From DATJPY01 sp035506135 (GTDB lineage: Bacteria; Myxococcota_A; UBA9160; PR03): 64,000 nucleotides of DNA. The DNA is taken from positions 52,332 through 116,331 of the forward strand of contig DATJPY010000007.1 of the NCBI GenBank assembly GCA_035506135.1, written 5' to 3'. Both the position numbers and the translations under genes were made by a program. Within the stretch, counting starts at the first letter, position 1. Every line of letters begins with the position of its first letter. The notes under the pieces were generated by a model, which saw only the letters and a list, made by a program, of their open reading frames with translations, was not told where the DNA came from and did no database searches. Shown piece by piece: positions 7,521-15,701 of the stretch.

Positions 7521-8115
7521 GGCCTGCCGCGGCGAGATCGAGATCCTCGCGGGCCACGCGGAGCCGCCCGACCTGGAGGGGGACCCCGAGCGCCTGTTCG
7601 GCCGGGTGCTGGCGCGGATCGAGTCGGCCGCCCTGGCCGCCGAGCCGCTCGACCCCGAGGCCCGCGGCGCGGTCGCGGCGAATCTCGGACGCCGCCGCGC
7701 CCCCGCTCCCCTGCGCGACCGAAGGGCGTCTGCCGCTCTGCGCTCCAGCCGGACCTGGATGGCGGGCACGGCGTGGGCGGCGGGCATCGGGCTCGCCGTC
7801 CTGCTCGGGGGCGTCTGGATCGCGCACACGATCCAGGTCGCGCGCGCGACGCCGATCTACCGGGTCGCCGGCGAGCCCACGGCAGTCGCTCCCGGGCACG
7901 GGGTCGCGCTCGACCTCGTATTCCGCAACGATGCCAGCGCCGAGCGCATCAACGTAGAGCTGCGCGGGCTCGGGGCGCGGATCGTGTCCGGCCCGAGCCA
8001 GCTCGGGCGCTACCGCATCGAGCTGCCGGAGGGCGCCGATGCGGAGGCCGCGGCTACGCTCCTGCACGCCGAGGGGACGGGTGTCGCGTCCTTCGCAGAG
8101 CCTGTGCGTCCGTAG
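7399..8115 (+). CDS. Transmembrane anti-sigma factor with zinc finger (ZAS domain)
   Basis: 238 residues. The N-terminal cytoplasmic domain carries the zinc anti-sigma signature HAASCEACR (HxxxCxxC) near residues 35-43, which binds the cognate ECF factor. A single transmembrane helix (AWAAGIGLAVLLGGVWIA) is near residue 125. The periplasmic domain of about 90 residues (YRVAGEPTAVAPGHGVALDL and on) probably senses the signal. ATG 7399 lies 122 bases inside the end of the sigma gene. Release of the sigma factor by proteolysis or conformational change is typical of the family; here a subtilase is encoded next, which could take part. Confidence 0.85.
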   Translation: MNHQAEPTCPVEILDWIAWYPDGGLSDAQRGAVEAHAASCEACRGEIEILAGHAEPPDLEGDPERLFGRVLARIESAALAAEPLDPEARGAVAANLGRRRAPAPLRDRRASAALRSSRTWMAGTAWAAGIGLAVLLGGVWIAHTIQVARATPIYRVAGEPTAVAPGHGVALDLVFRNDASAERINVELRGLGARIVSGPSQLGRYRIELPEGADAEAAATLLHAEGTGVASFAEPVRP

Positions 8116-9496
8116 CGGGAGCCAGCGAGCTGCGCGCGCCGCGCAGATCCTGCTGGCGGTCGCGTGCCTGCTCGGCGTCGTCCTGATCGCGCCGCGCGCG
8201 GCGAGCCCGACGTCGCCGCCGGCCCGCGGGCCCGCCGAGGCGCCCGACACACCCGGCTGTGGGCCGATCGAGCCGGACCCGGCGCCGCGCCTCGCGGAGG
8301 CACCGGCCGAGCCGGGCGTGGCGCCCTCGCAACACGGACCGGGCAATCGCGGCGAGATCACGTCGCTACAGGCCGTGCCGGCCCGTCACCCGGGACCCGT
8401 CGCGGGCGAGGCGCTCCTCGCGCTGCCGAAGGGTGCCAACGGCGCGATCCCGACCGACTTCGAGCTCGCTCCGGAAGCGCGGGTGGAGAGCTCGTTCTTC
8501 AGCCCGGTCCTCTGCGCGACCGTGGTGCGCGTCGTGGGTCCCCCCGACGCGCCGTACGCGTCGCTCGTCTCGCGGGTGCCGCCGACTGCGATGGTCGTGC
8601 CGAACGAGGTCTACGTCACGGCGGCCGACGAGGTGAAGCCGCTCGCGACGGGGCCAGACCCGTACCGACCGCTCCAGTACGCGCTCGATCAGGCCGGCGT
8701 CGACGCGGCGCGCACCGTGAGCGACGGCCGCGGCGCGCGCGTGGCGCTGCTCGACTCGGCGCCGTCCGTCGACCACCGCGACCTCGCCGGCGTGCGCATC
8801 GTCCCGCTCCCCAACGCAGCGCCAGCCGCGCCCGCGGTGCACGGCACGCTGATGGCGGGCATCGTGCGCGCGGTCACGAACAACGCATTCGGGATCGCGG
8901 GGATGGCACCGGGCGCCGACGTCTTCGCGGTCCCCGTCTGCACGCCGGCCGGCGCGGCCGCCTCGGACGAGTGCAAGCTCTACGACCTGCTCCGCGGCGT
9001 CGACGTCGCCTGGGCGAACGGAGCCCAGATCGTGAACCTCTCGCTGGTCGGGCCGCCCGACCCGCTGCTCCGCAAGGCGATGGACCGCATGGAGCAGCTC
9101 GGCGTCCTTCTGGTGGCGGCGGCCGGCAACGAGGGCGTCGCGGACCCGCGCTATCCGGCGGCGTACCCATCCGTGATCGGCGTCGGCGCCGTGGATCGCT
9201 CCGGTCACCTCTACGCGCGCAGCAACCGCGGCGCCACCGTCGCCGTCCTCGCGCCCGGGGTCGAGATCCTGTCGACGGTGCCAGGCGACGCCTTCGCCTT
9301 CGGCGACGGCACCAGCCTGGCCGCCGCGAACGTGAGCGGGCTCCTCGCGATCGCGGTGGCGGCGAGCGGCGACCCGAGCGCCGCGCGAAGCGCGTTCTTC
9401 GCGGCGGCCCAGTCCCACGCAGGCTCACCGGGGAGCGAGCCCGCGCGCATGCCGAGCGCCTGCGACGTGCTGGCGCGGCTCGGACACAAGTGCTGA
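8081..9496 (+). CDS. Subtilisin-like serine protease (peptidase S8), membrane-anchored or secreted
   Basis: About 471 residues. A hydrophobic N-terminal segment (AAQILLAVACLLGVVLIAP) serves as signal anchor, followed by a Pro-rich linker and a prodomain-like region. The S8 triad is complete: Asp in ARVALLDSAPSVDH, His in AVHGTLMAGIV and Ser in FGDGTSLAAANVSG. The oxyanion Asn is in AAAGNEGVAD. The enzyme should act outside the cytoplasmic membrane. I chose GTG 8081 because AGGGGA lies just upstream; it overlaps the anti-sigma gene by 35 bases. Cotranscription with a sigma/anti-sigma pair suggests it is a regulon member or processes the anti-sigma factor (inference). The last residues contain a Cys pair (ACDVLARLGHKC). 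Confidence 0.88.
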   Translation: MSRPSQSLCVRSGSQRAARAAQILLAVACLLGVVLIAPRAASPTSPPARGPAEAPDTPGCGPIEPDPAPRLAEAPAEPGVAPSQHGPGNRGEITSLQAVPARHPGPVAGEALLALPKGANGAIPTDFELAPEARVESSFFSPVLCATVVRVVGPPDAPYASLVSRVPPTAMVVPNEVYVTAADEVKPLATGPDPYRPLQYALDQAGVDAARTVSDGRGARVALLDSAPSVDHRDLAGVRIVPLPNAAPAAPAVHGTLMAGIVRAVTNNAFGIAGMAPGADVFAVPVCTPAGAAASDECKLYDLLRGVDVAWANGAQIVNLSLVGPPDPLLRKAMDRMEQLGVLLVAAAGNEGVADPRYPAAYPSVIGVGAVDRSGHLYARSNRGATVAVLAPGVEILSTVPGDAFAFGDGTSLAAANVSGLLAIAVAASGDPSAARSAFFAAAQSHAGSPGSEPARMPSACDVLARLGHKC

Positions 9497-9584
9497 CTTC
9501 GCTCGGCTTCGCCTCGCTGCGCGCGCCCGCTCCGCGGGCGCTGGCCGATGCTCCAGGCGGTCGGCTTGCCTCGGAGGCGGCGCG
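9496..9584 (+). repeat. Dispersed hairpin repeat, copy E2
   Basis: Starts at the last base of the subtilase stop. Conserved head GCTCGGCTTCGCCTCGCT (9501-9518); stem GCGCCCGC (9523-9530), loop TCC, GCGGGCGC (9534-9541); tail CTGGCCGATGCTCCAGG then GCCTCGGAGGCGGCGCG. The tail also matches the copies at 61 kb. Confidence 0.75.
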
Positions 9585-9631
9585 AATCGGCCTGCGGCCG
9601 ATTGGGTTGCTGAGCTGCAGCACGTCGTGAT

Positions 9632-9690
9632 GAACTTCGCTCGGCTTCGCCTCGCTGCGCGCGATCGCGGAGCGATCGCTTGCGGGATGG
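9632..9690 (+). repeat. Dispersed hairpin repeat, copy E3
   Basis: Identical head to E2 (ACTTCGCTCGGCTTCGCC...), then stem GCGATCGC (9661-9668), loop GGA, GCGATCGC (9672-9679). The element ends two bases before the stop codon of the reverse-strand acyl-CoA dehydrogenase, so it may end transcripts from both sides. The 47 bases between E2 and E3 contain a CGGCCTGCGGCCG palindrome and no gene. Confidence 0.75.
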
Positions 9691-9691
9691 G

Positions 9692-10939
9692 CTACTTGGC
9701 GACGGAGCCCGACGGGATGTCGCGGAAGGGGCGGTCCTTGTCGACGCGCACCTCGGGCGGCAGGCGCAGCACGCGCTCCGCGATGATGTTCTTCAGGATC
9801 TCGTCGGTTCCGCCCGCGATGCGCAGGCCCGGCGCGCCGAGGTACATGTCCTGCCACACGCCCTCGTGCGGCGATGCGCTCTCGTCGACGACGCCGCCCA
9901 TCACGCCCTGCAGCTCGAGCGCGAACGAGGCCATCTCCTGGCCGAGGGGTGCACCGACCGCCTTGCCGATGGAGCCCTCCGGGCCCGGCGTGGCGCCGCG
10001 CGAGAGCGCGGACAGCGTGCGATAGCCGGTGAACTGCAGGCCCTTCGAGCGGATGTAGAAGTCCGCGAGCCGCTGGCGCACCGCCGCGTCCTCGATCGCG
10101 GGCCGCCCGTTGCGCCTCGACTCGCGCGCCAGCTTGAGCAGGTCGCGGAAGCGCCCGCTCCCCGCCCCGCCGCCGATCGCGACGCGCTCGTTCATCAGCG
10201 TCGTCAGCGCCACGCGCCAGCCATCCCCGACGCCGCCGAGCCGATTCGAGTCGGGCACGCGCACGTCGGTGAAGAACACCTCGTTGAAGCCGGTGGCGCC
10301 GTTGATCTGGCGGATCGGGCGCACCTCGATGCCCGGCGAGTGCATGTCCAGGATGAAGTACGTGAGGCCGGCGTGCTTGGGCGCATCCGGATCGGTGCGC
10401 GTCACGATCATGCCCCAGTCGGAGTAGTGGGCGCCGGTGCTCCAGATCTTCTGGCCATTCAGCACCCACTCGTCGCCCTTGCGGGTCGCGCTGGTGCGCA
10501 GCCCGGCGAGGTCGCTGCCCGCGTCGGGCTCGCTGAAGAGCTGGCACCACACCACTTGGCCGCGCGCCATGTCGCGCAGGTACTTCTTCTTCTGCGCGTC
10601 GGTGCCGTGCGCCATGAGCGTCGGGCCGAGCATGCCGTGGCCGATCGCATAGATGTTGGGAGGCGTGTCGAACTTCCCCTCCTCCTGGCCCCAGATCACG
10701 CTCTCCATGCGGCCGAGCGCCTGCCCGCCGTACTCCTTCGGCCAGGTGAGGCAGGCCCAGCCCTCGTCGAACTTGGTGGCCTGCCAGCGCTTCGCGCGAT
10801 CGATCACGCCCTCGTCCTCGCGCTCGCCGAGCGGATTGGGTGCGACCTCGTTCGCGTCGCGCTTGCGGCAATGGGACGCCAGCCACGCGTGCGCCTTGGC
10901 GCGGTACGCGGCTTCCTGCGGGGTGTCGTCGAAGTTCAT
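9692..10939 (-). CDS. Acyl-CoA dehydrogenase family protein, probable catalytic subunit of a two-subunit enzyme
   Basis: 415 residues with the FadE fold: WPKEYGGQALG near residue 70, FSEPDAGSDLAGLRT near 145 (FAD/substrate motif), GQKIWSTGAHYSDWG, and a C-terminal LRIAGGTDEILKNIIAERVL. In the last motif the usual YEGT catalytic Glu is Gly. In this subfamily the base is expected on the helix containing MNERVAIG. ATG 10939 has a good AGGAGCC site. The gene lies 32 bases after the next dehydrogenase on the same strand. A pair in which one partner ends in GGTDEI and the other carries HGGVGFTWEYD matches known alpha2-beta2 acyl-CoA dehydrogenases acting on steroid side chains or other bulky acyl-CoAs. 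The substrate is not deducible here. Confidence 0.9.
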   Translation of the reverse strand: MNFDDTPQEAAYRAKAHAWLASHCRKRDANEVAPNPLGEREDEGVIDRAKRWQATKFDEGWACLTWPKEYGGQALGRMESVIWGQEEGKFDTPPNIYAIGHGMLGPTLMAHGTDAQKKKYLRDMARGQVVWCQLFSEPDAGSDLAGLRTSATRKGDEWVLNGQKIWSTGAHYSDWGMIVTRTDPDAPKHAGLTYFILDMHSPGIEVRPIRQINGATGFNEVFFTDVRVPDSNRLGGVGDGWRVALTTLMNERVAIGGGAGSGRFRDLLKLARESRRNGRPAIEDAAVRQRLADFYIRSKGLQFTGYRTLSALSRGATPGPEGSIGKAVGAPLGQEMASFALELQGVMGGVVDESASPHEGVWQDMYLGAPGLRIAGGTDEILKNIIAERVLRLPPEVRVDKDRPFRDIPSGSVAK

Positions 10940-10971
10940 GAGAGGCTCCTCTTCGCTGGAGGGAGGGGCGA

Positions 10972-12087
10972 TCAGGCGGCGCCGCGCTTCTCGATGCGCT
11001 GGATCAGCTTCTCGCGCCACGCCGTCGGGGTGCCGAGCGCCGCCGAGAGCCACTTGGCGCGGCGGTAGAACAGGTGGCAGTCGTACTCCCAGGTGAAGCC
11101 GACACCGCCGTGGATCTGGATCATGTCCTGGCTCGCCGCCTCGAAGGCGTCGCTGGCCGCGGCGCGGAATCCGGCCGCCGCGAGCGGCAGCTCGTCGCTC
11201 CCGCTCGAGAGCGCCCACGCCGCGTAGTAGCCGTTCGAGCGCGCGATCTCGATCTTGGCGTACAGATCGGCGAGCCGGTGCTTGATCACCTGGAACGACG
11301 CGATCGGGCGCCCGAACGCGTAGCGCCCGAGCGCGAACTCGCGCGTCTCGTCGAAGGCGCGCTCCGCACCGCCGATCTGCTCGAAGCCCATCATCACGGC
11401 GGCGCGGTCGAGCAGCTTGTCGACGAGCGCAGCGCCCTCGCCCGGCGCGCCGAGCGCCTCGGCCGGCGCGTCGCGGAACGAGATCCGAGCCAGCGAGCGG
11501 CTCGCATCGAACGACTCGACGCCCGACCGGGTCACGCCCGGAGCCGAGAGATCGACCAGGGCGAGCGCGGTCCCGCGCTCGCCCTGCGCGACCACGACGG
11601 CGACGCCCGCGGCCTCGCCGTCGATCACCGGGAGCTTCTCGCCCGTGAGACGGCCGCCGGCGAACCGCGTCGCCAGCGCCGTGGGCTCGAGGTCACCCGC
11701 GCCCTCGGCGAGCGCGAAGCAGCCGATCGCCTCGCCGGCCGCGAGCCGCGGAAGCCACCGCTTCTTCTGCTCGGCGCTCCCGGCCAGCAGCAGCGCCTCG
11801 GTTGCGAGGTAGACGGAGGACGAGAACGGGATCGGCGCGAGCGCGCGTCCCACCTCCTCCGCGATCAGCACCAGCTCGAGATAGCCGAGCCCCGCCCCTC
11901 CGAGCGATTCCGGGACGACGGCGCCCAGCCAGCCCATCTCGGCGACACCCTTCCAGAGCGCTGCGTCGTAGGTCGCCTGCGGCGATTCGAGGACCTTGCG
12001 GCAGACGTCGAGCCCTGCGTTCTTGGCCAGGAAGTCGCGGGCCGTGTGCTGCACGAACTTCTGGTCCTCGGAGAACTCCAGATTCAT
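10972..12087 (-). CDS. Acyl-CoA dehydrogenase family protein, probable partner subunit
   Basis: 371 residues. The N-terminal helices (FSEDQKFVQHTARDFLAKN), WLGAVVPESLGGAGLGYLEL and middle beta domain FALAEGAGDLEP are recognisable. The C-terminal segment IQIHGGVGFTWEYDCHLFYRRA replaces the usual IYEGT region, as in the beta subunits of heteromeric acyl-CoA dehydrogenases. Start ATG 12087 follows AAAAGGAG. It is the first gene of a two-gene operon with the dehydrogenase at 9692-10939. A perfect 16-bp palindrome (12101-12116) sits just upstream of its ribosome-binding site, a good place for a repressor. Confidence 0.9.
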   Translation of the reverse strand: MNLEFSEDQKFVQHTARDFLAKNAGLDVCRKVLESPQATYDAALWKGVAEMGWLGAVVPESLGGAGLGYLELVLIAEEVGRALAPIPFSSSVYLATEALLLAGSAEQKKRWLPRLAAGEAIGCFALAEGAGDLEPTALATRFAGGRLTGEKLPVIDGEAAGVAVVVAQGERGTALALVDLSAPGVTRSGVESFDASRSLARISFRDAPAEALGAPGEGAALVDKLLDRAAVMMGFEQIGGAERAFDETREFALGRYAFGRPIASFQVIKHRLADLYAKIEIARSNGYYAAWALSSGSDELPLAAAGFRAAASDAFEAASQDMIQIHGGVGFTWEYDCHLFYRRAKWLSAALGTPTAWREKLIQRIEKRGAA

Positions 12088-12100
12088 CGAGGGGCTCCTT

Positions 12101-12130
12101 TTGACTCGGGAGTCAAGATCGGCGCATCAT
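12101..12130 (+). promoter_or_regulatory. Palindromic operator TTGACTCGGGAGTCAA with overlapping divergent promoter
   Basis: TTGACTC-GG-GAGTCAA (12101-12116) is a perfect inverted repeat between the divergent acyl-CoA dehydrogenase (start 12087) and NTF2-like (start 12175) genes. Read forward, TTGACT is a good -35 and CATCAT (12125-12130, spacer 18) a fair -10 for the NTF2-like gene. Read backward, it abuts the ribosome-binding site of the dehydrogenase. The size and symmetry fit a TetR-family or similar dimeric regulator. Confidence 0.55.
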
Positions 12131-12174
12131 AGCAGCCGGCCCCGGGGTCGAGGGGCACGACGAGGAGGGACCGG

Positions 12175-12651
12175 ATGGCGGGTTTCACGCGCGAGGAGCT
12201 GCAGCGCGCCTTCGACCGCTACTGCGAGGAGCGCGAACGCGCCATCGCGAGCGGCGACTGGCGTCCCTGGGCGGCGCTCTTCACCGAGGACGCGCGCTAC
12301 ATCGAGCACGCGTACGGCGAGTTCCACGGGCGCCGGGCCATCTCCGACTGGATCGTCGGCGTGATGGAGCCCTTCCCGACGATGACCTTCCCGAACGACT
12401 GGGTGATCCTCGATCCGGAGACGGGCTTCGTCGTGTTCCAGTGCCAGAACCGGCTGCCCCACCCCACCGACCCGGACGGCCCACCCTTCGAGTTCCCGAC
12501 GTGGACCAAGCTCGACTATGCCGGCGGCGGCCTCTGGAGCTGCGAGGAGGACGTCTACAACCCGAAGCGCGCGGCCGACGTGATCCAGGCCTGGATCCGC
12601 GCCGGCGGCCGGCTCGCGGCGCGCGAGCGCGTCAAGATGGTGCACCTCTGA
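12175..12651 (+). CDS. Nuclear transport factor 2 (NTF2)/SnoaL-like protein
   Basis: 158 residues with the cone-shaped alpha+beta fold of the NTF2 superfamily: LQRAFDRYCEERERAIASGDWRPWAALFTEDARYIEH near the N-terminus, then GEFHGRRAISDWIVGVM and a strand-rich C-terminal half. Members include steroid isomerases, dehydratases, polyketide cyclases and non-catalytic ligand-binding proteins; the activity here is unknown. ATG 12175 follows GAGGAGGGA. The location amid acyl-CoA dehydrogenase genes and a shared control region suggests a role in the same degradation pathway, perhaps as a hydratase or isomerase. Confidence 0.78.
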   Translation: MAGFTREELQRAFDRYCEERERAIASGDWRPWAALFTEDARYIEHAYGEFHGRRAISDWIVGVMEPFPTMTFPNDWVILDPETGFVVFQCQNRLPHPTDPDGPPFEFPTWTKLDYAGGGLWSCEEDVYNPKRAADVIQAWIRAGGRLAARERVKMVHL

Positions 12652-12655
12652 GCGC

Positions 12656-13834
12656 CTACTTGAGCTCGTCCCGGCCGTAGCCCAGGATGTCGCGCGCGAT
12701 GATCAGGCGCTGGATCTGCCCGGTGCCCTCGTAGATGTCGGTGATGCGCACGTCGCGGAACCACTTCTCGAGCAGGTGCTCGCGCGATGCGCCCATTGGC
12801 CCGAGCAGCTCGATGCAGCCCTGCGTGATCTCGCGCACCGCGGTGCCGGCCTTCGCCTTGCAGATCGACGACTCGAGATTGTTCGGCTTGCCGTGGTCCG
12901 AGAGCCACGCGGCGCGCAGCACCGTCAGCATGGCCGCGTCGAAGAGCGCCTCGAGCTCGAGGAAGCGCTGCGCGGCGGCCGACTGCGCCGACAGGCCGGG
13001 CCCGTAGGCAACTTCGATCCCGGCCTCGCGGAGCGCCTCGCGGGTGAAGTCGAGCGCCGCCTCCGCGATGCCGAGGCCGATCGCCGCCACCGCAGGGCGC
13101 GTCATGTTGAAGGTCTTCATCACGCCGCGGAAGCCGCCCGAGCTCTCCTTCGGGATCTCCTCGTTGCCTCCGAGCAGGTTGCCGCGGGGGATGCGACAGT
13201 CCTGGAACAGGTAGGCGGCGGTGTCGTCGGCGCGGATGCCGAGCTTCTTCTCCTTGCCCGCGACGACGAAGCCCGGGGCTCCCTTCTCGACCAGGAACGA
13301 CTTGATGCCCGCGCGACCCGCGCTCTTGTCGAGCGTCGCCCAGACGACGACGCCTTCGGCGCGACACCCGGTGGTGACGAAGATCTTCTCGCCGTTCAGC
13401 ACCCACTCGTCGGTCGCGGGATCGAGGACCGCGCTCATCTGTACGCGCGAGGGATCCGAGCCGCAGCCGGGCTCGGTGATCGCCATCGCCAGCGTGAGGT
13501 GGCCCCACTTCTTCTGCTGCTCGGGGGTGCCCGCCGCCCGCAGGGCCGCGTTGCCGAGCCCGCCCTTGCCGCGCCGCATGCGCACCGAGTAGTCGCCCCA
13601 GCTCTGCGCGGCGGCGATCAGCATGCTCATGGTCCCGAGTCCGGTGTCGTCGGGGCCGCGCCCGCCGAGCAGGCCCATGAGCGGCGGGAAGTCGGCCGCC
13701 TCGGGAAGCTCGTCGGGCGGGAACTCGTGCTCATTCTCGTCGAAGTGGCGCGCGTAGCGGCGGCACACCAGGGCCTCGGCGCGCAGCGCGTCGAGCGCGC
13801 GGCGGTCGTTTTGTGTCAGCTCGAAGTCGATCAT
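12656..13834 (-). CDS. Acyl-CoA dehydrogenase
   Basis: 392 residues. It has the complete set: MAITEPGCGSDPSRVQ near residue 125 (flavin/substrate), WVLNGEKIFVTTG, an electron-transfer helix region, and near the C-terminus DIYEGTGQIQRLIIARDILG with the catalytic Glu in YEGT. It should oxidise an acyl-CoA to the 2-enoyl-CoA and pass electrons to ETF. ATG 13834. It follows the next dehydrogenase (starting at 14950) with a nine-base gap, so the regulator, the 14950 gene and this gene form one operon. It ends five bases from the convergent NTF2-like gene stop. Confidence 0.93.
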   Translation of the reverse strand: MIDFELTQNDRRALDALRAEALVCRRYARHFDENEHEFPPDELPEAADFPPLMGLLGGRGPDDTGLGTMSMLIAAAQSWGDYSVRMRRGKGGLGNAALRAAGTPEQQKKWGHLTLAMAITEPGCGSDPSRVQMSAVLDPATDEWVLNGEKIFVTTGCRAEGVVVWATLDKSAGRAGIKSFLVEKGAPGFVVAGKEKKLGIRADDTAAYLFQDCRIPRGNLLGGNEEIPKESSGGFRGVMKTFNMTRPAVAAIGLGIAEAALDFTREALREAGIEVAYGPGLSAQSAAAQRFLELEALFDAAMLTVLRAAWLSDHGKPNNLESSICKAKAGTAVREITQGCIELLGPMGASREHLLEKWFRDVRITDIYEGTGQIQRLIIARDILGYGRDELK

Positions 13835-13843
13835 GTCAGCTCC

Positions 13844-14950
13844 TCAGATCGCGACCGTGCCTTCCAGCACGCCGATGGTTCGCGCGTTGCGGTACCAGAG
13901 CTCCACGGGATGCTCGCGGATGAAGCCGTGCCCGCCGAGCACCTGCACGCCGTCGTCGGCGATCTTCATCGCCTGGCGGGCGCAGTAGAGGCGCGCGAGG
14001 TGGGCCTCGCGCGTGGCGTCGAGCCTGCGCTCGAGGCGGCTCGCCGCCTTCCAGGTGAGCCAGCGCATCGCGTCGGTCTCGATGCGCATGTCGGCCAGCG
14101 CGAACGCGATGGCCTGCTTGCGGGCGATCGCCTCGTCGAACGCCTCGCGCTGCTTCGCGTACGGGATCGCGTACTCCATCACCGCGCGCGCCAGCCCGAC
14201 CGAGACCGCAGCGAGCGCCGTCCGCGACAGGTTCACCAGGCGCTGCGCGTCGATGCCGTCATCGCCGCCGAGCCGGGCCTCGGCGGGGATCTCGACCCGC
14301 TCGAGCGCCAGGGTTCCGGTCGGGAGCGCCCGCAGGCCGAGGTTCTGCTCGGGGGAGATCGAGAGGCCCGCGCTGTCGCGCGGCACGATGAAGGCGGAGA
14401 CGCCCTCGAGGCCCTCGCCGCCGCCGTTTCGGGCCAACACCAGGAAGTGGCTGGCGCGATCCGCCATCGGCACGAAGCACTTGGTGCCGGACAGCACCCA
14501 GCCGTCGCCCTTGCGCTCCGCCTTGGCGCGCAGGCCGATCGGGTCGAAGGCCGGGGCCGGCTCGACCAGCGCGAGCGACGCCACCGCGTAGCGGTCGGTA
14601 CAGAAGCGCGGCAGGTGCGCCTGCTTCTGCGCCTCGGTGCCGAACTCGAGCACCGGCAGCGCGAAGAGCGACGGAGCCAGGGCCGCGAGCGCCAGCGCGG
14701 CGTCGCCGAACGCGAGCTCCTCCAGCACCAACGCGTTCACCAGCGGCGAGCGCGCCTCGCCGCCTCCGCCGTAGGCCTCGGGGATCTGGGTTGCGGTGAG
14801 CCCGAGCTGCCAGGCCTGCTCCAGGAACTCGGCGGGCACCGCGCCCGCCTCGTCGCTCGCGCGCGCGATCGGCCGCATCGCGTCGGTGGCGAACTCGCGC
14901 ATCGCATCGCGTGCGACCTGCTGCTCCTCGGTCGGTCCGAACGAGATCAC
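13844..14950 (-). CDS. Acyl-CoA dehydrogenase family protein with short C-terminus
   Basis: 368 residues. ISFGPTEEQQVARDAMREFA starts the N-terminal helix domain. LVEPAPAFDP stands where the EP motif lies, and WVLSGTKCFVPMADRASHF follows. HGFIREHPVELWYRNARTIGVLEGTVAI ends the protein: the catalytic-type EGT is only four residues from the C-terminus, whereas most family members continue about 20 residues further. Start GTG 14950 overlaps the regulator's stop (GTGA) and is preceded by AGGAGAGG. The short tail could mean natural trimming in this subfamily or pairing with another subunit. Confidence 0.88.
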   Translation of the reverse strand: MISFGPTEEQQVARDAMREFATDAMRPIARASDEAGAVPAEFLEQAWQLGLTATQIPEAYGGGGEARSPLVNALVLEELAFGDAALALAALAPSLFALPVLEFGTEAQKQAHLPRFCTDRYAVASLALVEPAPAFDPIGLRAKAERKGDGWVLSGTKCFVPMADRASHFLVLARNGGGEGLEGVSAFIVPRDSAGLSISPEQNLGLRALPTGTLALERVEIPAEARLGGDDGIDAQRLVNLSRTALAAVSVGLARAVMEYAIPYAKQREAFDEAIARKQAIAFALADMRIETDAMRWLTWKAASRLERRLDATREAHLARLYCARQAMKIADDGVQVLGGHGFIREHPVELWYRNARTIGVLEGTVAI

Positions 14951-15648
14951 GGGCCTCTCCTCTTTCGCTCCGGCCCGCTCCGCTCGGCCGCGGCCGGATG
15001 GGGGATCTGGTGGAAGTAGTGATCGAGCGCGTCGCGGCCTCCGTCCTTGGTGAGGAGCCCGCGCTTCACGGCCTCGCGCGCGTCGAGGAAGCCGAGGGCG
15101 ACGGCGCACCATGTGCGCGCCTCGGCCGTGTAGCGGACGTCGGCGGCGTCGGCGAAGCCGCGCGACACGCTGCAGCTCCCGCGCGCGATGCGCACGGTCC
15201 AGACGCCGCCTCCCGCGCCGGACAGGCGGATCTCGAAGGTCACGTCGGCGTCGCGCGCCACTTCGTCGCGCAGCAGGAACGGCAGCGACTCGAGGATCGA
15301 CTGGGCGGAGGTCGAGGTGAACGGCCCCACGTCCGCGACGTGGTCCTCCATCGCGTGGCGCACCCACCAGCGCGCGATCGCAGCGATGATCGGCTCGAGC
15401 GTGCGGCCCCGCCCGGTCACCGCGTAGAGCGAGCGCGAGCCGTCGGCGACGGCCTCGACGAGCCCCTCCTCCACGAGCTGGCGCAGCCGCGCCGAGAGGA
15501 CACGCGGCGCAATGCCCGTGCGGATGCGGAGCTCGGAGAATCCCTTCGGTCCGCCGAGCAGGTGGCGGATCAACACCAGGGTCCAGCGGTCGCCGACGCG
15601 GTCGAGCGCTCGCGCCACCGGGTCGAAGATCTCGCCCGGGCGCGGCAC
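14947..15648 (-). CDS. HxlR-family transcriptional regulator fused to an SCP2-like domain
   Basis: About 233 residues. The first 95 residues are a winged helix of the HxlR type: FDPVARALDRVGDRWTLVLIRHLLGGPKGFSELRIRTGIAPRVLSARLRQLVEEGLV. The C-terminal 110 residues (VTFEIRLSGAGGGVWTVRIARG...VRYTAEARTWCAVALGFLDAREAVKRGLL) resemble the sterol carrier protein 2 lipid-binding fold, so the protein probably senses an acyl or lipid ligand directly. GTG 15648 has GGGAGAG upstream; GTG 15693 is a longer alternative. The gene heads the operon with two acyl-CoA dehydrogenases. Autoregulation through the AT-rich inverted repeat at 15702 is likely. Confidence 0.85.
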   Translation of the reverse strand: MPRPGEIFDPVARALDRVGDRWTLVLIRHLLGGPKGFSELRIRTGIAPRVLSARLRQLVEEGLVEAVADGSRSLYAVTGRGRTLEPIIAAIARWWVRHAMEDHVADVGPFTSTSAQSILESLPFLLRDEVARDADVTFEIRLSGAGGGVWTVRIARGSCSVSRGFADAADVRYTAEARTWCAVALGFLDAREAVKRGLLTKDGGRDALDHYFHQIPHPAAAERSGPERKRRGP

Positions 15649-15701
15649 TTCCCGCTCTCCCGGAGGATTCGCTGACCATATCCGAGGGGCCACAAAGAGA
15701 G

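Noticed and set aside
9692..10939. Acyl-CoA dehydrogenase inactive because Gly replaces the YEGT glutamate
   Set aside because: In the two-subunit branch the base lies on another helix (NER motif), which is present here.
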